From assembly GCA_027919835.1 (NCBI GenBank), contig JANVFP010000016.1, positions 930,001 through 994,000 on the forward strand: a stretch of 64,000 bases of DNA, in the 5' to 3' direction. Position numbers and translations under genes: made by a program. Under the pieces are notes generated by a model, which searched no databases, was not told where the DNA came from, and was given only the letters and a program-made list of their open reading frames with translations. The DNA is from Lentinula raphanica (taxonomy: Eukaryota; Basidiomycota; Agaricomycetes; Agaricales; Omphalotaceae). Below, one piece after another: positions 21,381 through 32,695 of the stretch (positions are counted from its first letter, which is position 1; each line of letters opens with the position of its first letter).

Positions 21381-24152
21381 ATGACCTCTAGTATCTCGCA
21401 ACGTCCTCATACTCCGCCCGGTGCTGGTACTTCAAGACCATTGAAAAGAGGAAAGGCTTGCTTGACGTGCAGGTGCGTTTTCTTTTCTCTTACAGCCAAC
21501 CACAACGCCTCCTAATTCTCACTTAGATTTCTCAAGATTGTAAGTTTATCATCAACCGTGCCCAGCGACTTGGTTTGATTTTCGTCCCAAGAGATGCGAT
21601 GGTGCTCGTCCAATATGTGGACCCTGTCAACGAACTCCGAAAGACGATCCTTGTGAATATGCTGACGGCCCTGGAAGGTCGAGGACTCGAGCACTTGAAG
21701 AGACCGTCTCACGGCTGGAAGCTCGCCTTCGAGAGTACGAACATCCCGAAGAAACACCGCCTGTCGCGCTCCACGATCCATACGAGCATGGCTTGGGTAA
21801 TTTAGGTCATGAAAGTGACTCAACTATTCGGATCAAGGTTGCCAGACCATCATCATCGTACTCCACTCATAGTTCTCCCTCTTCGCCGTTCTCCGTCTCA
21901 TCGTCCTTGGGAACTTTGCCTAGTCCGCGTCCTGGTACAGCCTTGATATCATCATGAGTGCTGCTCTTGTCTAATCACCATCATTAGGTGGTTCCTCTGG
22001 ATCATCTGAACGAAAGAGTTCCGCTTCACCTGCCGGCGAACCAAGAATTCCTCTTCCTGCAACTCGAAACCTGTAAGTTTTCTAGAAGCTATGTGGGCTT
22101 ACAGCAACTTGATACTGTTTCCCAGCCTTGAATGGTTTTTCACACATGCTCTGTCCTTTGGGTTCTTTCTCAACATTCCTCGGTTTACAAATTCTGCCCT
22201 CTTGCCATTGGATTTTGGGCACCAATCCAGGCCCTGTCCGGGACTACTGAGTACTGTCTACCTCTGGGGAATCCATCTATCGCCGCAAACTCAACACAAA
22301 GACCTTGAACATACGCTACTCGTCCGTGCTCTTCGAGATACAGCATCAGATTTAAGTACCTCGAACCCTCATCCACATCGCTTCATGCACACCATCCAGG
22401 CGGAGACTCTACTCGCATACTACTTCTTCCGTAATGGTCGAATTCTTGAAGCCAAACGCCACAGCTCCAGTGCTGCATCGCTTGTTCTGGGCTGCGGACT
22501 TAACACCCTTAGGTCCTCCCAGCAACAGGGACAGTGGGCCTCGAACTCAATATCGGCATCGGTTCCGGATGGGTGGATCAGGCTCCCTCCCTCACAAGAC
22601 GCGATCGAGGAAGGTGAACGTATCAACGCATTTTGGACAGTGTTCACGCTCTATCGAGACCTCGCTGTTGCCGTCGACCCTCCGAGGTCTGTATGCGGTG
22701 TGTTTGATGCTCCTGGATGCCAGATAGACACACCGTGGCCATTGGATATGGACATTTATAAAAAGGTGCGTTACCATTCCAAACTTTCGTTCTTTCACGA
22801 TCGAAGTAAGCTCAGCATCAGTCCTCTGTCGTAAACAGAATGTTCTACCGCCCCGTGGTACGTCCACCGTACATGACTACCTCAATCATATCCAGCAACG
22901 AGAGGATGAGCATCAACTTGTGAGTACGTTGAATGTGGTCACCAAAGCCTCCTTGCTTTTGCATCAAGCTTCGTTCGTGGCAGGGCAATATTATACTAGT
23001 GCGTTTATGATCGTGGTTTTTCGCCCTGGCCGTTCCTCATGAAACATAGATATGCCTGCGCGCGATGCTCAGACCCTCTTTGCCGCGTTCCAATCCGTGC
23101 AACACTTGCTTAACTCCTTACGGACCCGAATGTCTCCACTCGAAGAAATCAATACCGGCACTCAAAGTGTATCAACTGTCCGAGCAATTCATCTAGCCCA
23201 CTGTTTAATCCATGGGTCAATCATACGATTGAATGAGACTTTCGCAGAAACGGACGTTGATTGCCGCCAAACTTGTGTCAAGAGTGCGCAGGCCATGATT
23301 CACGGAGGGGGATTGAATGTAGCTGAATTCGGATGTGTCAATCCTATCATGGGGGTATGCTTGTTTTTGCTCCAGTATCTTCGGACATATTTCTCAATCT
23401 TCCTTTCGTCCCGCATAGACGCTTTGGGCGCTAGCTTGCCAGACATTGGATCGAGAGGTTCTCCGTCTGCGTTCGATGCGATCTGATGCGCACTTGCACG
23501 CCATATCGGAGATGGACAAGGGAGACCTACTCTTAGAACGCGAAGACTCCCTCTTAACTTCCCTCCAACAAGGGCTCTCGGCCCTCACGTTCTTCTCTAC
23601 CAACAGCGCTCTGATGAGTAAGTCTTTTCCGTGTTCGACCTTGTCGAGTCCCAGGTGGGTTCCCAATGCTCATGGTTTCAAATGCGGGCTTCTAGAGTTG
23701 CAGCTTACAAGCGTTCAAGGTTCCCTTTCTGCGATTCGGTCGTCACCGTCGATGATGTCCAGCAATATGCCGATGCCGATGTGAAGTCGAAGGAGGGCAT
23801 GGTCAACGGTGAAAGCTCGCTCGTGGACTCGAAGAGCTGGTACAGTTGTCCTCCTGCATGGGATCATACGCAGCTTGGTTCTATGCCGTCTTCATCGAGT
23901 ATCGCAGACTATTATCGTCACGACAATATTCCTGATCATGTACACCCAATCGGAGATTCTACAATGGCTCCTTCGCGATACTATGATACCCAATCCACGA
24001 AGAGCCCGTCAAACTCGTCGACGTCAAGGCAAACCGCTCAACCTAGCTGCGGCGGAGAGATGTATCACTCGCCTACACCACAGACAAACACATATCATAC
24101 TCATCATGCTTTCGGGCACACCGGACTTGGTCAACGCACGGTTGTTGCTTGA
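21381..24152 (+). CDS. Zn2Cys6 transcription factor with fungal-specific domain
   Basis: A nuclear regulator. The zinc cluster reads ACLTCRFLKIRCDG then ARPICGPCQRTPKDDPCEY, giving CX2CX6CX6CX2CX8C. It is assembled from exon 1 (21381-21472), a 13-nt micro-exon (21527-21539) and exon 3 from 21592. A short helix follows (RALEETVSRLEARLREYE), the dimerising coiled coil usual after this cluster. After Ser-rich linkers, the middle homology domain starts near 22128 (LEWFFTHALSFGFFLNIPRF; HTIQAETLLAYYFFRNGRILEAKRH; EGERINAFWTVFTLYRDLAVAV; GCQIDTPWPLDM) and continues through the exon at 23052 (ARDAQTLFAAFQSVQHLLNS; AIHLAHCLIHGSIIRLNETF). The tail is Ser/Tyr/His-rich; I end it at TGA 24150-24152, using an acceptor near 23705. 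An alternative acceptor would give a shorter tail. Target genes are unknown. Confidence 0.85.
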
Positions 24153-25087
24153 GCATGCATCTGGACTTCTTATACCTCCCCTCACATCTTATACCTTCAC
24201 CCTTGCGGTACCCTACTCACGACTGCTACTATCATTTGCTACGCTATAAATCATGATGATGCATTAAACTCATGTATAATGTACTACCTGTATAACGATG
24301 TTGAACTAGGTTTGTTGGACGTTCTGAAAGTACTTATCTCTTAATACTGTAGATATTAAAGTGTATTGGTTTCACTACAGGGGGGCTTGCAAAGATACCA
24401 GGAACGCAGGAAGAACGGCGAGGTATACTTCAGGGAATATTGGGTTTTGCTCACTTTGACAGGGAGCTGTTGTTGTGTACTCTGTACTGCTATTCGATTG
24501 TCTCAATTCATGTACTTCTCGGTTCTGGACACAATTCGCGATTCGGCGACCTATAGGATCTCATTCTGAATGTCCGAGTCAAGCCCTTGGCCTAATGAAC
24601 GGAATGAGTACATACACCGCCCGCTATTACCCAAAGTTCTACCGAGTATTGAAAGCAGTGTTCAAGGAGGTGTGCCTAGGGCCAGATGGTTACTTCTATT
24701 GGTACCCAGAAGCGTCTAGGATTTCGCAGCCCATTCGTTTGACTATTGAAAGATGTTAATTACTCTACAGGAGATAGTATTACAGAGAATATCAGGCTGT
24801 ATCAGCTGGTGTGTCTGCCCAATACCAATGCTCGACATGCTTACCTCTAGCTTGATTAACCGGGCTCCGCATCCGTATGGCCCAGAGATAGAATCAATAT
24901 CGAACACGATGAAGCTCAGGCTAGGAAGATCCCCCCTTGTTCCTCGATTTACAGGAGGAACGGGGACCGCGCCTGTGACAGCTCGAGCCCCGGTGCTACA
25001 CCATATGGCAGGTTGACGATATCGATTTCTGTCCATCTATAGCCTTAACTTCAAGCATAGGAATGATTCCATACAGCAACTTCTGCC
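24153..25087. other. Intergenic between regulator and TRM10
   Basis: About 930 bases between two convergent genes. It holds two overlapping open frames on opposite strands near 24750-25030, neither with a recognisable motif, and I do not call them genes. Confidence 0.5.
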
Positions 25088-26229
25088 TCAATCATTTGCT
25101 TCAACGTTAGCATCACTAACATCATTCAGTACGACCGTGACCACTTGTTCCTCCTCCGGACTCTTTTTGTCATCCTTTCCGTTGAGGAACTTACGTTTTG
25201 GGATGACGGAGTGCAAGGCCTCTTCCCAGTTGCGCGTCTCGACCCATTTGAGCATTATCTCGAACACCTGGTTCACTGTGAGCACCTTTCGCGTAGGAAG
25301 AGAGGAGATATATTTTCCAATCGGAAGTCGAGCGTGTCGGATGGATTGCTTGTTCGCTTTGTCGAGGGTCAGGTTCTGGTAGTAGAGCGACATAGTACAT
25401 CAATTCGAGAGCAGGAAGTTCGGATAGAATTTAGCAGACCTTATAGCGATTGTGATCAACCAATGCACCTATGATATACGTCTCGTCTGCTTTAAGTTCC
25501 TCGATCTCCTCTCCAGAATCGGCAGTGAGATATACCACACTCTGCTTTATGGCTTCCGACTCCGCCTGATTCGGTGCTGGTCCTTCAGATGATCCCTCGG
25601 TCGACGTGGAGGCGCCCGGAAACGACCACAACTGCTCATAACTATCTTCCCACCACTCAGTATGTGTCCATCGCCTATAAGCACCGTCGTTGATAGCTTC
25701 CAATCGATCTCGCGTGCGGCCGTTTAGAGATGTGCAGAGCAGATGGAAGGGATACGAAGCGTTGCGATTTGCACTATATGTGTAGGCAAGCTGCGAACAG
25801 AGGGAGTTAATTTCCTATGATGACAAGAGGGTGAGTTATCCTAGTGACGCAGAATCTAGTTAAGAACATTCGAACCTTCTCTGACATCAACTCGTCGAAA
25901 GCCAGATCTAACACAACTTTCCCTCCAAACCCGCTCGTCTTCTGCCTCTTCCTTGCCTTCTCCTCAACCTCTACAGAATCGTCCAGCTCACCGGCAGCCC
26001 TCTTCTGAGCTTTTATCTTCTTTTTCTCTTTCTGCATCTGCTTTTCTCGAGCCCGCCGTTCGAGTTTGAACGCTTGATAGCGCTCGGCTTTTGCAGCTTT
26101 TTTCATCGCATTTTTGCTCATCTTGACTTGGGTTTGTGGGCCATTGGAATCAGGGTCTGGAGCTGAGATATTGCCTGCTTGCGCGTCGTTTGTCTCGGCG
26201 GGAGTTTGATCTTCATCTGCTGGTTGCAT
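25088..26229 (-). CDS. TRM10: tRNA (guanine(9)-N1)-methyltransferase
   Basis: Trm10 methylates N1 of G9 in tRNAs using S-adenosylmethionine, through an unusual SPOUT (trefoil-knot) fold. The first exon encodes an acidic leader and then a strongly basic segment (MSKNAMKKAAKAERYQAFKL; RRAREKQMQKEKKKIKAQKR) typical of the Trm10 N-terminus. The catalytic domain follows: VVLDLAFDELMSEKEINSLC, QLAYTYSANRNASYPFHL, ETYIIGALVDHNRYK (SPOUT knot), RHARLPIGKYISSLPTRKVL and TVNQVFEIMLKWVETRNWEE, with VIPKRK near the end. The Asp in ALVDHN corresponds to the catalytic-site Asp of the family. There are three exons, with introns near 25400-25440 and 25800-25860. The start is the ATG at 26227-26229 (MQPADEDQ); the stop is TGA at 25088-25090. 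Its 5' end abuts the first unit of the secreted-protein array, which is divergent. Confidence 0.95.
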
Positions 26230-26357
26230 CGGCGGCAAAATGGAGATGGCCGCTACGGTTGAAAGCCAGTGACAAAGGGCAAAAGTCCCGCTCTGAAGCT
26301 GTGCATATCTCTCATCACTTGCTTTCTTCTCTCATCTTCTCAAGAAAACCTCCACCG

Positions 26358-26406
26358 GTATGCGACCGTTGTTGCTCTCGATTCGTGTCTACTGACGGCT
26401 TGTTAG
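26358..26406 (+). other. 5'UTR intron of tandem copy 1
   Basis: GTATGCGACC...TTGTTAG lies about 90 bases upstream of the ATG. The equivalent intron occurs at the same relative place in copies 2 and 3, with conserved donor (GTATG) and acceptor (TTAG) sequences. This supports a transcribed leader in all three units. Confidence 0.65.
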
Positions 26407-26494
26407 GCTGGAGTACATTGGATTTGCTGGTCATTTCCAGTCACATTTTGTTTGATCCCCTGATCTACCTGTTCACTAGTACTATCGTCCAAAC

Positions 26495-27885
26495 ATGCTC
26501 TTCTCCATATCGCCATTTCTGGGTCGAGAAGTCCAACGCGCTTTCACGTCGCCATCTCGCCCGCTCTTCGCCGTCTTTCTCGTTACGTGCTTGTTTAGCA
26601 TCGGCGTGATTGCACATCCGCTTGGTTCACCTGCGCCTGCTCGTCAGCCTTCCACTACACCCCCTGATCCTGATACGCTTGGTCAGCTTTTGCCTGCTTC
26701 TGCGTCTGCCCCTTATGCTATACAAGCACACGGCGAGTCACTTCGCAAGATGATTTTACGCATAACCTAACTGCGCTACATAGATATCACTTTACATGGC
26801 CATCGCAACGACCAAGGCGAGATGTCAGTATACCTGACTATCGGTGCCGACAAAATTTGCAGGGACCACGACTGTCCAGCATCCGAATTCTCGATGCTCC
26901 TTGGTTATGCTCATTTCAAGGACAGCATCACAAGAGACGATACGATCAACTATGTGCGCAAGGGTCTTCCGATGGCCCCGTTAATGGAGGATCCCGATGC
27001 ATCTTGGTCCTATGCTGATTGGGTCATGAATATTCTTGCTATTACACCGCACGCCTCTGGTTTACAACACCCATAGTCCAATAACTCTAGATACATACCA
27101 TTCGTGGGAGGAGGAGGTGTTGGCACTCGCTAAGAAACAATCAACCAAAATAACTCAAGAACAAATAAATTCTTGGGTTTCATCGCGTACAATCACTAGA
27201 GGTGAGTCAAAATTTCACTCAACGAACACATGTATTAATCAAGATATGGGGTATAGAGTTATCGATGCTCGAGTTCGTTCAAACTCAACGTAGCTACAGG
27301 ACGGGCAGGGTTTGCCTGTTTGTTGGAGAAGATTATCACAGCTTGGAACCAGCCAAAGAGTATCTCCAGGAACGTCTGAAGGAGATGGACGGGGACCCGT
27401 TCAAAATCGGCGATGCTACCTTTGCGGACCGAAAGGCGAAAGACGATTTCGATATATTTTCGGTTCGTCTGATTGAGCAGCTACTGCCTCTCCCGAAGGT
27501 AGGAAAGGAAGGAAAATACACGGCTCCATCCGCACTAGGGAAGAGCGGGGCCCAACTGAAGGAGGAGCGTGATGCTGTCCTGGCACCAATCCGGAAGGCT
27601 TTGATGGATCGGGTAGAGGAACTGGAAGGCGTCGAATGGCGAGTCGCTGGCGCGGGAAAGTCTCTCGACCATTGGGCGTATATCTACCAATTGATGACGT
27701 ATCTGCATGAGAAAGAGATAGTCTCACAACAGACGTTTGAGGGATGGGAAGGTGAGGTTGCGGAGCGCGTGAAGGATCTGGAGAAAGATAAGAAGAAGAA
27801 AAGCATCGATAATAAGAAGGTTTATATAAACACCAGAAAGAAGAGGCCGGATAGTAAGGGGAGGACACCTTTGGACCGACCATAA
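26495..27885 (+). pseudogene. Tandem secreted-protein family, copy 1 (frameshifted)
   Basis: The layout is the same as copy 2: a signal-peptide exon (26495-26732; hydrophobic core LFAVFLVTCLFSIGVIAHP), a middle exon from 26784 (DITLHGHRNDQGE, VYLTIGADKIC, SMLLGYAHF), and a C-terminal exon after an intron near 27201-27255 (DPFKIGDATFADRKAKDDF; LEGVEWRVA; YQLMTYLHEKEIV). The first intron has a GC donor (GCGAGT) where copy 2 has GTGAGT. In the middle exon the frame ends at TAG 27074-27076; the sequence that matches copy 2 resumes in another frame (DTYHSWEEEVLALAKKQ). Only a 31-nt intron (27058-27088 approximately) would repair it, which is shorter than any other intron here. I therefore read it as a frameshifted copy, though a truncated secreted product could still be made. 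Function unknown. Confidence 0.7.
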
Positions 27886-28473
27886 GCCGCGGCCGCCTAA
27901 GAGTGGTATGGGTGTTTAGCGGCATCGGCACCGTGGGTAGTTCGAAGGAGGGCTTGGGCTCGTCTCTTTCAAGTGCATCCTTTTGTGTAAGGTACCTCTA
28001 GTACGGTACTTGTCAATGTCTGTATCTCTGCTACTTAGGTCAACTTGAACTCCCCGGGTTGCCAGACCTCCTGTAATCCTTCGACTACTTTTCGCCAGTG
28101 CGAGAGTGGAGTTCCTTGAATCTACCAAATGCGAACCTATGGATAATGCACATTGCAGACAGGTCCTCCGACAGCTGGACCGCTTCGGCACTCAATTGTC
28201 AAAACTTGAATTTCAAGACGTGACGGTGTTGCCCAGTTGAAAGCATCGAACACATCCCGTACAAGAGATTTCTTATTTGCGTTTGCTGCCGTACGAGGCA
28301 AACTTGAACCAGTGGCACCCGTCGACTGAGCGAAGCAGAAGGTGTAGAGGGCTGTTCATGGGCAATGCTAAGCATGGTCACCAATGAGTCTGCATGTTGA
28401 TTCAAGGCTTTTTCAGAGCAAAGCTATGGAAGACTCGGGTGGGCATTGGGTGGGAAGCTCCTATTAGTATCCT

Positions 28474-28500
28474 CATCCCATCATCCCATCATCCCATCAT
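28474..28500. repeat. Microsatellite-like ATCCCATC repeat
   Basis: About three copies of an 8-bp unit (ATCCCATC) lie in the promoter region of copy 2. They are not seen at the same position of units 1 and 3. Confidence 0.85.
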
Positions 28501-28578
28501 TGCCACGTTGCTGGGTGGTGTAAAAATTTTCCTGTCTCTTCATTCCTTCTCTCATCTTCTCAAAGCAAAACTCCACTG

Positions 28579-28628
28579 GTATGTGACCGTTCTTTTTTCC
28601 GATTTTTGTCCACTGACGGCTGCATTAG
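28579..28628 (+). other. 5'UTR intron of tandem copy 2
   Basis: GTATGTGACC...GCATTAG is the equivalent of the leader introns of copies 1 and 3, and lies about 90 bases upstream of the ATG. Confidence 0.65.
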
Positions 28629-28715
28629 GCTGGAGTACACTGGATTTGCTGGTCATTTCTAGTCACGTCACATCTTGTTTGATTCTCTGAACAATCTGTT
28701 TACCATCTTCCAAAC

Positions 28716-30008
28716 ATGCTACTCTCCGTATCGCCATTGGGTCTAGAAGCCCAGCGCGCTTTCACGTCGCCATCTCGCCAGCTCTTCGCCGTCTTTCTCG
28801 TTACGTGCTTTTTTAGCATCGACGTGATTGCACATCCGCTTGGTTCACCTGCGCCTGCTCGTCAGCCTTCCACTACTCCCCCTGATCCTAATACGCTCGG
28901 TCGCATGATTGTGCCCAGTCCTGCTCGCCAGTCTGCTCCTGGTATCCAAGTAGACGGTGAGTTCCCTCACAAGATGATTCTATACATAGTTTGACTGTTG
29001 AATTCTAGATATTACTCTACATGGCCATCGTACCAAGGAAGGGGATATGTCAGTATATCTGACTATCGGCGCCACTAAACTTTGCATGGGCCCTGACTGT
29101 CCAACATCAGAATCTTCAGTGCTTCTTGGTTATGCTCATTTTGCTGATGGGGCTCAAAGAGATTCTATCGTCAACTATGCACGCAGTGACCTGTCAGTGA
29201 AGGATCCCCGTGCACCTTGGACCGGTGTTGATCATGTCATGAAGCTCCTCGCCATTACGCCTTCTGGTTTAGACGATCCATTGTCGAGCTTCATAACCCA
29301 AGATACATACCTTTCATGGGAGACGGGCCAATTGAACTTCGCTAAGCAGCAAACCAAGATTACTCAAGAAACATGGGATTCTTGGGCTTCATCGGGTACA
29401 ATAACCAGAAGTGAGTCGAATTTCACTCACAGAGCGCGTGTTAATCAAAATACATATGGAATACAGAGTTAGAGATGCACGAGTACATTCTAACAGAACG
29501 TAAATCCAAGACAGGGAAGGTTTGCCTGACCATTTCTGACAATGGAGGCGGTAAAGATAATTACAGCTATGAATCGAGTGTGCATCTCAAGGGCATGAGG
29601 AAGAAGGATGAGGACCCGCTTGAAATCGGCTATGCTACCTTTGCGGACCGAAAGGCGCGAGACGATTTCGATGTATTTTTGACCAATCCAGCGCGTAAGC
29701 AGCAGGATGTTCTCAGACGATCCCGGGAAGATTTGAAGAATCGGGTAGAGGAACTGGAAGGCGTCAAATGGCGAGTTGCCCGCGCGGAAAAGTCTCTCAA
29801 CTATTGGGCATATTTCTACCAATTGATGACGTATCTGCGTGAGCAGGGGATAGTCTCACAAGAGACATTTGAGGAATGGGAACGAGAGGTTGCGAAGCGC
29901 GTGAAGGTTCTGGAGGAACAGAAGATGAACAAACACAAGGAGAATACGAAGAACACGGGATCAAGGAGGAGGCCGGGTGAGGGAAGCAGATCCCAAGTGG
30001 GTCCATAA
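28716..30008 (+). CDS. Tandem secreted-protein family, copy 2 (intact), unknown function
   Basis: Three exons, 28716-28956, 29009-29410 and 29467-30008, encode 394 residues in one frame with canonical GT-AG introns. I do not recognise the family. Residues 1-45 look like a signal peptide or signal anchor with a long polar start (SRQLFAVFLVTCFFSIDVIAH), followed by a Pro/Ala/Ser-rich linker (LGSPAPARQPSTTPPDP). The middle module is conserved among the copies: DITLHGHR, VYLTIG, then a C-x4-CP-x-SE pair of cysteines and LLGYAHF. The C-terminal module is charged and helical: TFADRKARDDFDVF, RVEELEGVKWRVARAEKSLN, YQLMTYLREQGIVSQETFEE, VAKRVKVLEEQK; it ends in a basic tail. Neighbours are its own paralogues, so local duplication drives the locus. 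A secreted or cell-surface role is inference from the N-terminus only. Confidence 0.8.
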
Positions 30009-31145
30009 ACCTGGTAGCTCAGTCTAGCGAACGGCCCCTTTGACGAAGATATGGGTGTTCACCATACCGGGTGGTCCATACTACTGGAAAGAGGGTTCGA
30101 CTCTTTCAATCGCTACCTCTGATACAGTACTTGTCAATAATTGTATCACAGCTAGGTTAACTCAATCTCTCCTTGCCAGACTCCCTGCCAGTGTATTCCT
30201 TCGATCGCTTTTCACAAGTGCAAGAGTGAAGTTTCTCTGAGGTCCCTTCTGCTCACTCTGCGGTCTACGGTCTCCTTGAGGCGTCCGATGGACATTCGCT
30301 GTAGTGTTAATGGCAGTTGGGCCCGGCAGTTCCCCAGTGGGACCCAAAGCCCTGTGGATCATGGAGCTGTGTATATTCCTTCCGCCAGTATACCAAATGT
30401 AAAACCTATCAATAATGCTGAGCGGTTGCCATTTATCAACTTTCGGTTGAGTGATTCTGGGGAATTGGACAGGAGTATCTGACAGCTGAGTGTTGAACGT
30501 TGAACGTTGAACCCTTCGGTGCCCAGCGCTCAATTGTCACGGTTCTAACTTTGTTCTAACTTTTCACCAAACCTTAGGCTTTTGCGAATTTCAAGGTGTT
30601 GTACCCAGTTGAACGGATCGAGCACATCCCGAGCAACTTGGCAAGGGACTTCATTAATTTCATCTGCGCTTATTCGCGTTTGCTGGTGTACAAGGCAAAC
30701 TTGACACACTGGTGGCACTTGCTGAGCTTTGTCGAACGAACCAGGAGGTGTACTAGAGGGGGACCTCAATGGGCAATGCTGAGCACGGTCACCGACGAGT
30801 CTGCATGATGTACTTTCAAGTTCTTCGGAAGTAGGAGCGACGATATGGGAGACTCGGGTGGGAACCAGGCCAAAGTCCCGCTCCTGGCATCATTCCATCA
30901 CTGCCACTTCGGGCATTGCTGGGCGGTGCAATTTTCCTCAGTAATGATACTATTAGTATCCTGTCGTCTCTTGCTTCCTTCTTTTTCATCTTCTCAAGTA
31001 AACTTCCACCGGTATGCGACCATTCTTTTTCTCAGTTCTTGTCTACTGATGGGTGCATTAGGCTGGAGTATACTACTGGATTTGCTGGTCATTTCCAGTC
31101 GAATTTTGTTCCATTCCCTGAACTATTTGCTCACTAGTATCAAAC
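30009..31145. other. Inter-unit spacer of the tandem array (copy 2 to copy 3)
   Basis: This holds the 3' flank of unit 2, which resembles that of unit 1 (for example GGTACTTGTCAAT-like and CCTTGCCAGAC-like stretches), and the promoter of unit 3. No gene is supported. Confidence 0.6.
31012..31061 (+). other. 5'UTR intron of tandem copy 3
   Basis: GTATGCGACC...GCATTAG is the same leader intron as in the other two units, about 85 bases upstream of the ATG. Confidence 0.65.
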
Positions 31146-32695
31146 ATGCTACTCTCCGCGGTATCGCCATTTCTGGGTCTAGAAGCCCAACGCGCCTTCA
31201 AATCCCCGTCTCGCCTGCTCTTTGCCATTTTGCTCGTTAGCCAGTTGTTCAGCGTCGATGTGATTGCTCGTCCGCTTCGTCCGCTTTTCCCTGCACCACC
31301 TCCTCCAGTGCCTAATCTTCATGCTCATTATGTTCAACGTGCGCCTGATCGTTCTGTTCATGATCCACATGCTCATGCTTATGCTTATGCTCCTACTCCT
31401 ACGCCTGCTCTTTCGCCAGCTACTCGTCCACGTGTGCCTCACCGTGCCGTGCGTTATCACCCATATGCTCATGCACCTGCCACTCCGCTAGCTCCCAATT
31501 ATCGTTATGGAAATTATTATCCACAGTATACTGGCGTCTCTCCGCTAGCTCATATACTACCTGCTCCTCCTGCTCCTCCTCCTCCTGCTCTTCCTCTTGC
31601 TCCTCCTGCTCCTCCTCCTCCTGCTCCTGCTCCTGCTCCTGCTCCTCTTGCTCCTCCTGCTCCTGCTACATTGCTAGCTTCTACGTCTGCCTATGGGCTG
31701 ATCAGCAATGGTAAAACGACATCAATGAATGCTCCACGATGCGTAGCTTACCTGCATCGGAATCTAGATATCACCTTACATGGCCATCGCACCCAGGACG
31801 GGTATACGCAAGTTTATCTGACTATTGGCACCGAAAAACTTTGCGAAGTCCGGTGTCCGACATCAGAGATCTCAGTGCTCCTGGGCTATGCTCATTTCTT
31901 GGACACGCATGCAAGAGCGAAGACTATCGACCTCATACCTAGAGTAAAGGAGAAGGAGCGGGACTGCTATGAATGTGCTTGGGAACATGTGGCTAGGACC
32001 ATGGCCCTTCTTGTCATCTCAAACGCAATAACTCAACCGACATTTGATTCATGGAATCAGACGTTCTATATGAAGAAGACGACCAATATAGCCCAGAGAG
32101 AGTGGGAGACATGGGATTCAGAGCGTAGACTGGCAAGTGGTGAGTAGAAATTGACTTTCTCAATGTGCATTGAATGATCTCATTGTGGGAGTTAGAGATC
32201 TTTCTTGTCGAGCATCTCACAGACAGCCTTGCAGAAAAGACAGGATCTGTCTGCTTGCTCTTCGATTCGAATACTTATTGTTCGAAACTAGAGATGGAGA
32301 TGAGGAACTTTAAGATGATGGATGGCGACCCAACTCGGATCGGAAACGCTACGTTTGCGAACAAGAAGTCGAAGGACGATTTTCATACCTTCGCAAATGC
32401 CCGGCGTCAGCAGATACAATATCAAACGAAAAGATGGGTTCAAGAATTCATGCAGACGCCGGCCTTGGAGGGTGTGGTTTGGGAGCAAGCCAAAACAAGG
32501 AATTACCTCGTCGACTGGGTGTATCTCCACCAACTGATGACGGATCTTTTTCAGAAGGGGATTATAACAGAGGCGACGTTTGGTGTTTGGCAAGGGGAGA
32601 TGGCGAGGCGCGTGAAGGACCTAGAGGATTTCAAGAAGGAAAAGCGCGTAAAAAACAAGAATGCTTATGCAAAGTCTAGTAGGACAAGAACTTAG
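31146..32695 (+). CDS. Tandem secreted-protein family, copy 3, with Pro/Ala-rich expansion
   Basis: This is the same gene plan as copy 2 but longer, 477 residues as I splice it (31146-31710, 31768-32132, 32192-32695). The N-terminus has the same hydrophobic core (LLFAILLVSQLFSVDVIARP). It is followed by a greatly expanded linker rich in His/Tyr/Ala, then Pro-Ala repeats (31555-31675). The middle module is DITLHGHRTQDGY, QVYLTIGTEKLC, CPTSEISVLLGYAHF. The C-terminal module is GDPTRIGNATFANKKSKDDF, LEGVVWEQAKTRNYL, HQLMTDLFQKGII. Intron 1 is 57 nt with no in-frame stop, so retaining it would simply add 19 residues. For intron 2, the acceptor used by copies 1 and 2 is GG here; the frame is kept only with a GC donor (GCAAGT at 32133) and the next AG (32191). 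If those sites are not used the protein is truncated. Confidence 0.7.
31555..31675 (+). repeat. GCTCCT/CCTGCT low-complexity tract coding Pro-Ala repeats
   Basis: An imperfect trinucleotide-type repeat of GCT and CCT codons encodes APPAPPPP and PAPAPAPLAPP-type sequence inside copy 3. It is absent from the other two copies and is prone to slippage. Confidence 0.9.

Larger units (their letters stand above)
27886..28715. other. Inter-unit spacer of the tandem array (copy 1 to copy 2)
   Basis: This contains the 3' flank of unit 1, the upstream region of unit 2, a short ATCCCATC repeat and a 5'UTR intron at 28579-28628. Open frames on the minus strand here have no motif and are not called. Confidence 0.6.
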
